Positions 13,301 through 20,274 of a stretch of DNA of 64,000 nt are shown in pieces. The translations under genes and the position numbers were made by a program. The stretch's first letter is position 1. The number at the start of each line of letters is the position of its first letter. The DNA is taken from positions 1 to 64,000 of the forward strand of contig NZ_MSMP01000002.1 of the NCBI RefSeq assembly GCF_001936575.1. Reading direction: 5' to 3'. The notes below the pieces were generated by a model. It worked only from the letters and a program-made list of their open reading frames with translations, did not search any database and was not told the origin of the DNA. The stretch comes from Tenacibaculum agarivorans (GTDB taxonomy: Bacteria; Bacteroidota; Bacteroidia; Flavobacteriales; Flavobacteriaceae).

Positions 13301-14979
13301 TAACATGTACGGTGAGTACAGTTTCAGTGACAGTTACTGGTTCAGGAGGTTCAGGCGCTTATACTTACAGTAGCGATGGAGTAAACTTTGTAACTTCTGA
13401 TAACTTCTCAATACCAGCTGGAGATCATGAATTTTATGTGAGAGATAGTAGTGGTTGTATTTCAGATCCATTTAAAGTTTCTATTGCAGATATTACACCT
13501 CTAGAAGCTACTTTAGATACTTCAGCAGCAATTATTAGTTGTAGAGGAGAAGCAAATGCAGTGTTATCTGCTAATGCTAAAGGAGGGTTAGGGAATTACA
13601 GTTATGAGTTATTGAATAATGTGGGTACAACAATTGCTGGTCCACAGGCTTCAGATACATTTACTAATTTAGGTCCAGGTATTTATTCGATCAAAGTAAC
13701 TAGTAGAGATTGTGAAGATACTACGGATCCATTTGAAATTATTGATCCTGAATTACTAGAAACTACAGCTGTAGTAGTAGATGTTACATGTAATGGAGGT
13801 ATGGATGGTAGTATAACACTAACTACAAACGGTGGTACGGGAAGTTATAAATATGAAATAAATACTGAACCAGGTAAGTTTGTTGATGATAATAAGTTTG
13901 AAAACTTACCAGCAGGTAATTATACAATCACAATTTTAGATGATAGAGGATGTCCGAATGTTGTAGATGTAGAAATTAAAGAGCCTACAGCAATTTCTGC
14001 AACTATTGATCCTACAAGTATTGTTCAACAATTATGTGTAACAGATCCAGCACCATCATTTAAAGTAGATAATATTACTGGAGGAACACCACCATATACA
14101 TTACGAATAAGTGATGGAAGTCCAGCAGTTACATTACCACTAGGAACAAATAGTTACACTTTTGATAATTTAAAAGCAGATCAATTTTACGAGGTATTAA
14201 TTACAGATGCTAACAATTGTCCTATACCAAGTAATTTAACGATAACATTTGATCCAGCTATAGATTTGGCTTTTGATGCAGACGTTGTTTATGATTGTAA
14301 TGAACAGGCAACAATTAATGCTACTGTAGCTGATATTTACCAGAGTGAAGTAGTATATATGATTTCTGGGCCAGAAAGTGCAACAAATGATACGGGAATT
14401 TTTAATGTAAATACCCCAGGAATTTATACAGTAGAGGTAACACATGCGAAAGGATGTAGCCCAGATGCAATTAAAGTAGAGGTAAAAACAATTACACCAT
14501 TGGTATTATTAGTAGATGATTCTACTGTAAATACATTAATAGCTTCTGCTTCAGGGGGAATTCCTCCATATGAATATAGTATTGATGGTGGTGAGTTTTC
14601 ATCAAATAATACATTCATTATTAGCGAAACTAGAGACTATGTAATTTCTGTAAAAGATGATAGAGATTGTATTACTACACTAACAGTACCAGGAGTTTTC
14701 ATTACAATTGATGTACCTAACTTATTTACTCCAGATGGAGATGGAACTCAAGATTATTGGTATCCAAATAAAGTACAGCAGTATCATAATATCAAAGTTT
14801 ATATTTATGACAGATATGGAAGACTGTTGAAAATTTTTGAAGGAGTTCAACCATTAGGATGGGATGGAACATATGAAAACAGAAATATGCCTTCAGGAGA
14901 TTACTGGTACACTATTGAATTTGATGAAATCACAAGAAAGAAGAAACGATTATTTGGACACTTTACCTTGTATAGATAA
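4351..14979 (+). CDS. Giant SprB-like surface adhesin (3542 aa), T9SS type B sorting domain
   Basis: Signal peptide 1-19 (cleavage near IHSQ). Residues ~60-370 form an N-terminal region with the pattern VVWAGLYWAA and GWIMVVIYE, as in adhesin head domains related to DUF3344. Residues ~372-510 look like a DUF11-type domain (IELVKTIDDG, NISFQNTG). About 30 SprB-type repeats follow, with Y-x-(V/I)-x-V-x-D-x-x-G-C signatures. At residues ~1406-1575 the repeats are interrupted by a jelly-roll-like module beginning FVNGGFEDV and ending FVDNISM. The last ~90 residues are the type B gliding-motility-associated domain (NLFTPDGDG, VYIYDRYGR, GHFTLYR). It should be exported by T9SS and anchored or displayed on the cell surface. 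The C-terminal ~1020 residues are homologous throughout to the gene ending at 3073. It is its own transcription unit, bounded by terminators, and has no sprF copy behind it. Confidence 0.95.
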   Translation: MKKVLLLITFSLVSLLIHSQAAGPDVPFTQRLASGGLTLKGNMTFISNSITNNDNPSPNVSYNGTGNNNDISLGYIDIDNNYGIAGSASTFSSSKSSLNLPSCSKVVWAGLYWAAMYPYISAADQRPPPQDFDKIKFKLPGQPYQDITGDIIYNNGRAARRPYACFKDITTDVQALPNPNGDYFAANIKATIGKCCGGTSAGWIMVVIYENETESSKYFSVFDGFSTIEFGQPPVTVPYSGFTTVPVGPNPATPAPVRADMIVATLEGDLGFTKDSFEIKDTSGNFVKQSNTLNPADNFFNSSITINDAVLAGRDPSSTNTLGFDADLFEIRNPNNSVIANGQTDLEVRFVTDQDSYWTFLNALAVEVIQPDIELVKTIDDGTGTDIAGSTVGLGADLWYNISFQNTGTDDSINTIITDRLPKNVDLILSDLVLPTGVTLDNYDPPSLANGFRGELTFSVDDSLVEEAGAVYNIRLHVKVVSDCSELRDVCSNVIENQAFAKYKGLKGGIEVDNRPSVSGLDACDFGIAGTSNFLVDISSCRNFVQDVELCGPSVKLTAGSGFASYEWRDSAGNIIGTNQEITVTATGRYTVNKVNPPGTLAACLAFPETYNVIAASTRTNPILAVADNVLTCVSDGTTQLSEIYLCGSAASRTITTGIAAPTTVTWQVLSVPSTPAPDATCPDFLGTWVDVTTNANSPTRDFSDEGQYRLIIEEPGGCFERFYFNVYKGTINPIIDLEHIVCTKDGSITVNNVPSGYEYALVSGGSATPADSAYQASNVFTITTAGTYDLYIKNDIISCVFPFPGQIITATDLDVDVTTTQAKCSGDSGEINVTVNSALTGPFTYRILQGASVVSNFGPTTDKSRKFSVSGTGVFTVEVTTADCSFTEDTPAFTVPSEVNLTAVITKDINCTDGIITLSAGGGTPGASGYSYAIWSYTPAPTATATAISYPNIGAIPSTAFSGSTSYTIPSGGEGTYEFIVIDSNNCSKVSTPVTLDLEDALRFTENHTDITCAVTTGTITINTETPPGVLGYGLEYSIDGGTSFQASNSFTALTAGSYTVTVRASKGSTSRCSYTVGPITIDSNTNTPNSTASLTRDFTCTETGIITFTPATGGSGSGYQYSIDNGVSWQSSTVFNGITAGTYQPVVRDSNLCERRLTDIDVDALPVIPDIPFNIDYFCNNTGTITLNPPATPVLTYTYAIDGGTPQTSTIFTNVTPGNHVISVNAPRTCTKNITINVAPGGLFGGKIVGTTDSECGGSNNGTITIEAFNFIGGSYEYSIDGGASWAETSDNPFRIVGVTSGTHNVRIREVSGGITCEEDLGDVTITEPVPLTVTGTVTTSPGCSPAGSTGTITVTGAGGTPPYEYSVDGGITWQTSNVFSGLAPGNHTVSIRDDRGCTECGCDTDLFVNGGFEDVSGITPITTFVFTPETTVNGWDSTASDNLIEIWRSGYRGVPASEGTYFAELNANKESSLFQEFCTRPGDEIRWTVDHRGRSGVDVAEVRIGGSLTRSPSDFTQSMSDGTSAWGTYTGTYTVPAGQTSTIISFVAISTASGSKTVGNFVDNISMTVTKTACTPLTINIPTPDPVDFTLTPTQCYDGRNGQVVVNITDGLAPFNVSLNGATPVVVTGTSHTFTGLTDGNYTVEVVDAKDCNTTKTTTIEPRLTATATASDASCNPGSITVTATGGIGTYTYAAILNTATPAATTPPTGTTFNTSNSLNLTAGVYDVYVRDSNPSGSCQFIIEDIEIKAVKVVELSTVANQPVCNGDKGSIDVAIAEGQPPYTVVLTNTVSGTVVDTMVGITGTSASFSNVDPGDYSITITDNLTCTKTTTERLVDPSPLVIDIEGIPPPNCGVSEPLKTGFNFKNITGASFLPDILQYSIDNGVTWINFTDGQIRGFNPGDRVFPALRTIDSVTGALKCIKNGDSFKIPFNVSGIVVNVKAIGDCSKGFEVTVVAQGGTGPFQFSLNSSTGPWLSAIQTGPTDLDPTNPNSDFRKHIFTGLVPGRDYEFYVQDTATGCIETNDTPVVFPDTTFDVNISGVVNSVACAGGSADGAIEFTVDDEDGILAGSVAQWELFNADTGAALVPAVQGTLASTTTYPNVLTVPNLNSGRYYLQISRTSTGTSAVCNWASPNYEIREAVPITGNLNIVNNIACNTSGVIRVEGVSGGTAPYAYTLINATNFNIADAIVSGNTISFNYADVTDITQPVTDIRVRITDSNGKSCTQDLGPVTLTVSQVPTFSLTKNDNACVSAGGEITVTASGGTGNYTAIITSATFTQTRNGASPIVFTGLAEGTYNVSLQDTNGCAPTNRSITINSDLDFSVTSISELTCSAGPEYSIEINSGSGNYSYDVQNTGGISVANGTVSGTGSVTTSFTLPVTIPVGTYTVIVTDIDSGNCTISKPIEIRTPIAPDFTTSVTDATCNGSANGRIEVTVTDGLTPFTYGITRTIGGPLVAGEAIWEASSNSFINVPAGTYEVTVTGANDCSTDKTVEVKENPLLTVSTPGVSQFGCATGTNTRNNAEITINSATEINGGSGVYASVELFDDNGTPADLTDDNEITTVLVTGTQYTFTISDTTGGNYYIKVTDDKSCESFSSTVIVNPFDELQNINAKVNDPISCINGGELIEIEFSSSLNVTGASIVIRNNTGGIVETIPGANSGATIINTNRLPVGTYTVSVIHPVTGCEISTAYTVEGVPDHTINVEQTSPVVCFGSTTAAVSLVFDASTPYAGSYSYTVYNAVSGTSTGIVGTGTSGNTKEIVNGLGAGEYFVEVIMNDFPNCTRRTRNFLIEGPSASLNVSYRTDLISCVASNSGKVTISASGGWGGYEYQLENTTTATIVQNFSSNNIIGGLTASTYEITVKDLNGCEDKATFTLSSPTTINAVPQVSSTIACEGDKTGEITVNSVSGGQGTPPVYYYSLTFPDGTESTKQTSNIFTGLGAGNYIVTVSDDFTCSNTFPIEIREPSDITASAAVSGVITCTVSTVSVTVTGSGGSGAYTYSSDGVNFVTSDNFSIPAGDHEFYVRDSSGCISDPFKVSIADITPLEATLDTSAAIISCRGEANAVLSANAKGGLGNYSYELLNNVGTTIAGPQASDTFTNLGPGIYSIKVTSRDCEDTTDPFEIIDPELLETTAVVVDVTCNGGMDGSITLTTNGGTGSYKYEINTEPGKFVDDNKFENLPAGNYTITILDDRGCPNVVDVEIKEPTAISATIDPTSIVQQLCVTDPAPSFKVDNITGGTPPYTLRISDGSPAVTLPLGTNSYTFDNLKADQFYEVLITDANNCPIPSNLTITFDPAIDLAFDADVVYDCNEQATINATVADIYQSEVVYMISGPESATNDTGIFNVNTPGIYTVEVTHAKGCSPDAIKVEVKTITPLVLLVDDSTVNTLIASASGGIPPYEYSIDGGEFSSNNTFIISETRDYVISVKDDRDCITTLTVPGVFITIDVPNLFTPDGDGTQDYWYPNKVQQYHNIKVYIYDRYGRLLKIFEGVQPLGWDGTYENRNMPSGDYWYTIEFDEITRKKKRLFGHFTLYR
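11930..14979 (+). repeat. ~3-kb segment duplicated from (or to) positions 1-3073
   Basis: The 3' part of the 3542-aa gene aligns with bases 1-3073 at a nearly constant offset of about 11,903-11,906 nt across the last 2 kb, so the two copies differ by almost no net indels. Shared runs include LFPDGTE, PGDHEF or AGDHEF, MISGPESATNDTG and the whole sorting domain. The alignment extends at least to the left edge of the window. Confidence 0.85.
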
Positions 14980-15005
14980 TAGTTCTTTCTAAGGAATATA
15001 GAATT

Positions 15006-15038
15006 AAAAACCTCAAGTAATTTTTACTTGAGGTTTTT
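15006..15038 (+). terminator. Rho-independent terminator after giant adhesin
   Basis: A 15-bp stem (AAAAACCTCAAGTAA and its complement) with a 3-nt loop, ending in a T run, 27 nt behind the stop codon. Its end is only 5 nt from the promoter box of the next gene. Confidence 0.9.
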
Positions 15039-15042
15039 AATT

Positions 15043-15050
15043 TATTTTTG
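15043..15050 (+). promoter_or_regulatory. Candidate -7 promoter box of rluF, nearly on the start codon
   Basis: TATTTTTG matches the Bacteroidota -7 consensus TAnnTTTG. The rluF ATG is 6 nt downstream, which would put the transcript start on or next to the start codon. The -33 position has only TTT instead of TTG. Confidence 0.4.
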
Positions 15051-15055
15051 TCCTG

Positions 15056-15874
15056 ATGGAGAAGCATAATGAACAATCTATAAATCTCAACAAATTTATT
15101 AGTTCAACAGGAATTTGTTCTCGTAGAGAAGCTGAAAAACTAATAACTGCTGGTAGAGTAACTATTAATGGTAAACCAACACAATTAGGGAATAGAGTTT
15201 TTGAAGGGGACATAGTTAAAGTTGATGGGAAACCACTTCAAGCTAAACCTAAAACACTATATATAGCGCTAAACAAACCTGTAGGAATTGTATGTACTAC
15301 AGATAGTAAAGAGAGAAAGAATATAGTAAAATTTGTTGGTCATCCTCAACGTTTATTTCCTATAGGTAGATTAGACAAACCTTCTGAAGGATTAATTTTT
15401 TTAACTAATGATGGAGACATAGTAAATAAGATTCTACGAGCAGGAAATAATCATGAAAAAGAATATATAGTTACTGTTAACAAAGAGATTAATGAAAGAT
15501 TTGTAACTAGAATGAGTAACGGAATTCCCATTTTAGGTACTGTAACTAAAAAATGTAAAGTAACTCAAATTAACAATACTACATTCAAAATTATTTTAAC
15601 ACAAGGCCTTAATAGACAAATAAGACGCATGTGCGAGTACTTAGGATATGAAGTAACAAAGTTAAAAAGAACAAGAATTATGAATGTAGAGCTAGGAAAC
15701 TTGAAAGTAGGTGAATGGAGGGAGTTGACTAGAGATGAGATGGATAAAATTAATCGATTAGTAAAGTCATCAGTAAAAACAGAAGAAGCTTCCGTAGAAA
15801 AACCCGCCAAGAAAAAACCACAGCAACGAAAACAAAATTTCAAGTCTAAATTTGGTAGACAGCGAAGAAAATAA
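15056..15874 (+). CDS. rluF: 23S rRNA pseudouridine synthase, RluF type
   Basis: Residues ~9-55 are an S4 RNA-binding domain ([17 protein letters not shown]). The catalytic RluB/E/F-type domain follows with [18 protein letters not shown], whose Asp is the nucleophile, and [25 protein letters not shown] and KRTRIMNV are the signatures that separate RluF from RluB and RluE. RluF makes pseudouridine at 2604 (E. coli numbering) in 23S rRNA. The tail from ~240 is a Lys/Arg-rich, disordered extension common in Bacteroidota. It starts a co-directional run with tgt, lptG, an EamA gene and accA, but each of the first two seems to have its own promoter box. Confidence 0.9.
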   Translation: MEKHNEQSINLNKFISSTGICSRREAEKLITAGRVTINGKPTQLGNRVFEGDIVKVDGKPLQAKPKTLYIALNKPVGIVCTTDSKERKNIVKFVGHPQRLFPIGRLDKPSEGLIFLTNDGDIVNKILRAGNNHEKEYIVTVNKEINERFVTRMSNGIPILGTVTKKCKVTQINNTTFKIILTQGLNRQIRRMCEYLGYEVTKLKRTRIMNVELGNLKVGEWRELTRDEMDKINRLVKSSVKTEEASVEKPAKKKPQQRKQNFKSKFGRQRRK

Positions 15875-15917
15875 GAAACTTTTAACGGACTACAGGTTAA
15901 CATTTCACTGACATGTG

Positions 15918-15925
15918 TATCTTTG
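15918..15925 (+). promoter_or_regulatory. Candidate -7 promoter box of tgt
   Basis: TATCTTTG matches TAnnTTTG and ends 6 nt before the tgt ATG at 15932, so the message could be leaderless. TTA at 15897-15899, 18 nt upstream, stands where TTG is expected. Confidence 0.4.
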
Positions 15926-15931
15926 TCATCT

Positions 15932-17062
15932 ATGCAGTTTGATTTAAAAATTACAGACCCTAAGAGTAAAGCAAGAGCAGGAACAATCACCACGGATCAT
16001 GGAATTATTGAAACTCCAATTTTTATGCCTGTAGGTACGGTTGCTTCTGTAAAAGGGGTACACCAATCTGAACTTAAGGATGAAATTAATCCAGATATCA
16101 TTTTAGGAAATACGTATCATTTATATTTAAGACCTAAAACAGATATTTTAGAGCAAGCAGGAGGATTACACAAATTCATGAATTGGGATCGAAATATTCT
16201 TACAGACAGTGGAGGATACCAAGTATATTCTCTTTCAGGTAGAAGAAAGATTAATGAAGAAGGTGTAAAATTTAAAAGCCATATCGATGGTTCAACTCAT
16301 TTTTTTACTCCAGAAAATGTGATGGAAATACAACGCTCAATAGGAGCAGATATTATCATGGCATTTGATGAATGCACGCCATATCCTTGCGAATATAATT
16401 ATGCAAAAAATTCAATGCATATGACGCATCGTTGGTTGAAAAGATGTATCAATCATCTAGAAAAAACACCATTAAAATATGATTATAATCAAACACTTTT
16501 TCCAATTGTTCAAGGGAGCACATATAAAGATCTAAGAAAGCAATCTGCTGAATTTATTGCATCTGTAGAAGCTGAAGGAAATGCAATTGGTGGTTTGTCA
16601 GTTGGAGAACCTGCGGAAGAAATGTATGCAATGACAGATGTTGTATGTAGCATTTTGCCCGAAGATAAACCTCGTTATCTAATGGGAGTAGGTACACCAA
16701 TCAATATTTTAGAAAATATAGCGTTAGGTGTAGATATGTTTGATTGTGTAATGCCAACTCGAAATGCAAGAAATGGAATGTTATTTACTGCCCATGGAAC
16801 AATAAATATCAAAAATAAAAAGTGGGAAAATGATTTTTCTCCAATTGATGATATGGGAATAACATTTGTAGATACTTTATATTCTAAAGCATATCTACGT
16901 CATTTATTTGCTTCAAAAGAATTACTCGGAAAACAAATCGCTTCTATTCATAATTTAGGATTTTACTTATGGTTAGTTAGAGAAGCAAGAAAACATATTC
17001 TTGAAGGAGATTTTGCGACTTGGAAAGATAGAATGGTAAAACAAATGAGCAAACGTCTGTAA
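15932..17062 (+). CDS. tgt: tRNA-guanine transglycosylase (queuosine pathway)
   Basis: 376 residues. It exchanges guanine for a queuosine precursor base at the wobble position of tRNAs with GUN anticodons. Visible signatures are ILTDSGGYQVYSL with the active-site Asp, FDECTPYP, GGLSVGEP and the nucleophile region DMFDCVMPTRNARNG. The usual zinc-binding CxCxxC before the RAYLRHL stretch is missing: the segment reads DDMGITFVDTLYSKAYLRHL, with no cysteine. I chose ATG 15932 over the TTG 9 nt upstream because that TTG lies inside the promoter box and the family starts with this segment. queE at 24587 belongs to the same pathway. lptG starts 1 nt after the stop. Confidence 0.93.
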   Translation: MQFDLKITDPKSKARAGTITTDHGIIETPIFMPVGTVASVKGVHQSELKDEINPDIILGNTYHLYLRPKTDILEQAGGLHKFMNWDRNILTDSGGYQVYSLSGRRKINEEGVKFKSHIDGSTHFFTPENVMEIQRSIGADIIMAFDECTPYPCEYNYAKNSMHMTHRWLKRCINHLEKTPLKYDYNQTLFPIVQGSTYKDLRKQSAEFIASVEAEGNAIGGLSVGEPAEEMYAMTDVVCSILPEDKPRYLMGVGTPINILENIALGVDMFDCVMPTRNARNGMLFTAHGTINIKNKKWENDFSPIDDMGITFVDTLYSKAYLRHLFASKELLGKQIASIHNLGFYLWLVREARKHILEGDFATWKDRMVKQMSKRL

Positions 17063-17063
17063 G

Positions 17064-18143
17064 TTGAGAATTCTAGATTGGTACATATTAAAACGATATT
17101 TAAAAACGTTTCTATTTACACTGCTTATCTTAATTCCTATAGCAGTAGCTATTGATATTTCTGAAAAAATAGATAAGTTTTTAAGGCATGAAGATTTAAC
17201 TTTTTTTGAAATAGTAAATGATTACTACAAAAATTTTGTCATTTACTATGCTAATACATTTATGCCTTTAGCGGTTTTTTTAGCGGTAATTATATTTACT
17301 TCTCGATTAGCAAATAATACAGAAATTGTAGCCATTAACAGTTCTCAAATATCATTTACACGATTTTTATTTCCGTATTTTATTGGAGCAACTATAGTAA
17401 CGGTGCTTGCTTTTGGAATGAATCATTACGTAGTACCAGAGAGTAGTAAAACAAGAAGAAGTTTTGAAAATACGTACCTAAAGAAGAAAAGATATAAAGA
17501 TCAATTAGTAAATGACTTTAGTCTTCAACTTAATGATAGTACCTATATTTTCATTCAAAGCTATAATTTGAAGTCAAATTCTGGAAGTAATTTTTCTACT
17601 GAAGTATATGATGGTTTAAAGTTGAAGTATAAACTCATTGCAGATCATATCCGTTGGAATGATAGTCTTTTTAGATTGAATAATTGGAAAGAAAGAAAAA
17701 TATTTAAAGACTACGACAGTATTTTCTCAGGAAGTACATTAGATACTACTTTCGCTTTTACACCTAAAGATTTTAATTATAAATCAACAATGTCACAAGA
17801 AATGCCTTCAGACGAGTTGTCTGAATTCATAGCGATATCCAAGAAAAGAGGTGTTAAAAATTTAAATGCTTACTTAGTTGAATTATATAAAAGAACAAGT
17901 TTACCACTAGCTACCTATATACTAACAATTATAGCGGCAGCATTAGCACATAAAAAGAGAAGAGGTGGAATAGGAGTTAATTTAGCTTTTGGAATAGGAG
18001 TGATGTTTGTATACGTATTCTTTTTAAAAGTAGCTGAGGTTTTAGGAGCTGTAGCGGGAGCAAACTCATTACTCAATGTATGGATGCCAAACATTATTTT
18101 TGGTATTTATGGTCTCTATCTATACTATAATGCAAGAAAATAA
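17064..18143 (+). CDS. LptG/LptF-family LPS export permease (YjgP/YjgQ)
   Basis: 359 residues. Three hydrophobic segments at the N-terminal end (about 10-30, 52-78, 98-118), a soluble central beta-rich part, and three more segments after ~275 give the LptF/G layout, in which two such permeases and the LptB ATPase lift lipopolysaccharide from the inner membrane. The opening (ILDWYILKRYLKTF) and the ER(T/S)-like SLPLATYILT stretch near the C-terminal membrane part fit the family. The start is TTG at 17064, one base after the tgt stop; no ATG is available nearby, so translation is probably coupled to tgt. A choice between LptF and LptG cannot be made securely, although the length favours LptG. 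Confidence 0.85.
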   Translation: MRILDWYILKRYLKTFLFTLLILIPIAVAIDISEKIDKFLRHEDLTFFEIVNDYYKNFVIYYANTFMPLAVFLAVIIFTSRLANNTEIVAINSSQISFTRFLFPYFIGATIVTVLAFGMNHYVVPESSKTRRSFENTYLKKKRYKDQLVNDFSLQLNDSTYIFIQSYNLKSNSGSNFSTEVYDGLKLKYKLIADHIRWNDSLFRLNNWKERKIFKDYDSIFSGSTLDTTFAFTPKDFNYKSTMSQEMPSDELSEFIAISKKRGVKNLNAYLVELYKRTSLPLATYILTIIAAALAHKKRRGGIGVNLAFGIGVMFVYVFFLKVAEVLGAVAGANSLLNVWMPNIIFGIYGLYLYYNARK

Positions 18144-19026
18144 GATAAAAAACTACCTATTACTACATTTCATTGTTTTTATTTGGGGGTTCACAGCCAT
18201 TTTAGGGAAATTAATTTCCATAGATGCTATTCCGTTAGTTTGGTATAGAATGCTGATAGCTGTAGTATTTATTTTTATATACTTTCTAATTCAAAAAAAA
18301 TCCTTTAAAATTACCAAAAGAGCGGTTTTTGAGTTTGTATTGGGAGGTATTATTATAGCAGTACATTGGATAACATTTTTTAAAGCAATAAAAGTCTCTA
18401 ATGTATCCGTAGCTTTGGTTACCATGAGTACAGGAGCATTTTTTGCTTCACTAATAGAACCTATATTTTTTAAACGAAAAATAAATCCTATTGAGATGCT
18501 ATTGGGCATGCTAGTCATTTTTGGCCTGTATATCATCTTTAGTTTTGAAACCAAGTATCTTTTAGGAATTGTATATGCATTAATTTCCGCATCATTATCA
18601 GCATTGTTTTCGGTATTAAATGGAGTGTATGTCAAAAAATACGAGGCCGATTCAATATCGTTATACCAATTACTTTTTGGGGTATTAGGAGTAACCGTTT
18701 ATTTAGGAATAACAGGAGGTTTTACCGTTAGTTTTTTCCAGTTATTACCAATGGATTGGCTTTATCTTTTAGTTTTAGGTAGTGTTTGTACTGCTTATGC
18801 TTTTATAAGTTCTGTTAAGGTGATGAAGTACCTGACACCATATACAGTAATGCTGACCATCAATCTAGAACCTATCTATGCAATTATCTTAGCATTACTC
18901 ATTTTCAAAGAAAAAGAACAGATGAATATTGAGTTTTATTACGGGGCGTTTATCGTGTTATTTGTGGTTTTATTAAACGGTATAGTGAAAAATTCTTCAA
19001 CAATTAAAAAGAAATTACAACGATAA
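18130..19026 (+). CDS. EamA/DMT-family transporter
   Basis: 298 residues with about ten membrane segments in two homologous EamA halves. The first opens LLLHFIVFIWGFTAILGKL and the second begins near GIVYALISASLSALFSVLNG; LEPIYAIILA in the second half is a typical motif. Members export small metabolites such as amino acids or nucleosides; the substrate here is unknown. The ATG at 18130 overlaps the end of the lptG-type gene by 14 nt; an ATG at 18076 would add 18 residues that only shadow the upstream gene. It sits between lptG and accA. Confidence 0.85.
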   Translation: MQENKIKNYLLLHFIVFIWGFTAILGKLISIDAIPLVWYRMLIAVVFIFIYFLIQKKSFKITKRAVFEFVLGGIIIAVHWITFFKAIKVSNVSVALVTMSTGAFFASLIEPIFFKRKINPIEMLLGMLVIFGLYIIFSFETKYLLGIVYALISASLSALFSVLNGVYVKKYEADSISLYQLLFGVLGVTVYLGITGGFTVSFFQLLPMDWLYLLVLGSVCTAYAFISSVKVMKYLTPYTVMLTINLEPIYAIILALLIFKEKEQMNIEFYYGAFIVLFVVLLNGIVKNSSTIKKKLQR

Positions 19027-19074
19027 TTTAGTATGTTTGCTCAAACAAACTAGAATAAGATCAAACTTTATAAA

Positions 19075-20028
19075 ATGGAATATTTAGATTTTGAGCTGCC
19101 TATCAAAGAGTTAGAAGACCAATTGGCTAAATGCCATGATATAGGAAAAGAAAGTGAGATAGATGTTACGGAAACCTGTAAGAAGATTGAAAAGAAATTA
19201 GAAAAAGCTAAAAAAGATATATATAAGAACCTTACGCCTTGGCAGAGAGTACAATTATCTCGTCATCCCAATAGACCTTATACGTTAGATTACATTAAAG
19301 CAATTTGTGGAGATACATTTATGGAGCTTCACGGAGATAGAAATGTTCGTGACGATAAAGCCATGATTGGAGGTTTAGGTAAGATTGGAAATCAATCATT
19401 TATGTTTATCGGTCAACAAAAAGGATACAATACCAAAACACGCCAGTATCGTAATTTTGGTATGGCAAATCCAGAAGGATATCGTAAAGCTTTACGTTTG
19501 ATGAAAATGGCTGAGAAATTTGGAATTCCTGTAGTAACCTTATTAGATACTCCAGGTGCTTATCCAGGTTTAGAAGCAGAAGAACGTGGACAAGGTGAAG
19601 CTATTGCTCGTAATATCTTTGAAATGACACGTTTAAAAACACCAATTATTACCATAGTAATTGGAGAAGGAGCTTCTGGAGGAGCTTTAGGAATTGGAGT
19701 AGGAGATAGAGTATACATGATGGAAAACACATGGTACACTGTTATTTCTCCTGAATCATGTTCATCTATTTTATGGCGTAGCTGGGAATACAAAGAGCAA
19801 GCTGCTGAAGCCTTAAAATTAACTGGAGATGATATGAAAAAGCTTAAACTTATTGATGCAATCATTGAAGAACCAGTAGGAGGAGCACATTCTGATAGAG
19901 AAGGAGCTTTTAAAGCTGTACAAAATCAAATTGTAAAAGCTTTTGAAGAGTTAAAAGATTTAGACGATGTTACTTTAATAGCTAAGCGTATGGAAAAATA
20001 CGCAAGTATGGGTGTATTTAAAGAATAA
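19075..20028 (+). CDS. accA: Acetyl-CoA carboxylase, carboxyltransferase alpha subunit
   Basis: 317 residues, the usual AccA length. With AccD it moves the carboxyl group from carboxybiotin to acetyl-CoA, giving malonyl-CoA for fatty-acid synthesis. Signatures: [14 protein letters not shown] near the start, [25 protein letters not shown], and the oxyanion-hole segment [17 protein letters not shown], then [21 protein letters not shown] TAnnTTTG box (TATGTTTG, 19032-19039) lies 35 nt upstream without a clear TTG, so it may have its own promoter although it follows the transporter by only 48 nt. A terminator follows. Confidence 0.96.
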   Translation: MEYLDFELPIKELEDQLAKCHDIGKESEIDVTETCKKIEKKLEKAKKDIYKNLTPWQRVQLSRHPNRPYTLDYIKAICGDTFMELHGDRNVRDDKAMIGGLGKIGNQSFMFIGQQKGYNTKTRQYRNFGMANPEGYRKALRLMKMAEKFGIPVVTLLDTPGAYPGLEAEERGQGEAIARNIFEMTRLKTPIITIVIGEGASGGALGIGVGDRVYMMENTWYTVISPESCSSILWRSWEYKEQAAEALKLTGDDMKKLKLIDAIIEEPVGGAHSDREGAFKAVQNQIVKAFEELKDLDDVTLIAKRMEKYASMGVFKE

Positions 20029-20062
20029 GCCTGTTATTAATAAATAGTGTTATAAAAAATTG

Positions 20063-20091
20063 AAATCTCGTTCTAAAGGCGAGATTTTTTT
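20063..20091 (+). terminator. Rho-independent terminator after accA
   Basis: Stem AAATCTCG (20063-20070) pairs with CGAGATTT (20080-20087) and runs into a T tract. Confidence 0.88.
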
Positions 20092-20110
20092 ATGTCTAAT
20101 AAAAAAGGTA

Positions 20111-20264
20111 GTATTTGTCACTTCGAGTGAAATTCATTAGAGTAAAACGAAAATGAATTTTGTATCGAGAAGTAAATACGTTGTTTTCAATAGAATTTTA
20201 CTGGTGATTGAGCCTGTCGAAATCACTTCCAATTATCCAACTGATAATTGATCACTGATAATTG
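20111..20264. repeat. Intergenic palindromic repeat remnants
   Basis: An imperfect 69-nt palindrome at 20111-20179 has outer arms GTATTTGTCACTTCGA and TCGAGAAGTAAATAC and inner arms AAATTCATT and AATGAATTT. A second hairpin, GTGATT/AATCAC around a GCCTGTCGA core, lies at 20204-20226. CTGATAATTG is then repeated at 20241 and 20255. Elements with such CTTCGAGTG and CTGTCGAA cores are common extragenic repeats in Flavobacteria. The stretch lies between convergent accA and the response regulator and codes for nothing I can support. Confidence 0.6.
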
Positions 20265-20274
20265 TTAATTGAAC

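Noticed and set aside
18076..18129. ATG 18076 as the EamA start
   Set aside because: It adds 18 residues encoded inside lptG with no transporter character; ATG 18130 directly precedes the first family residues.
20092..20274. tRNA-like or CRISPR-like element in the accA downstream gap
   Set aside because: No cloverleaf or TTCGA-type T-loop with acceptor pairing, and the repeats are palindromic and unequally spaced.
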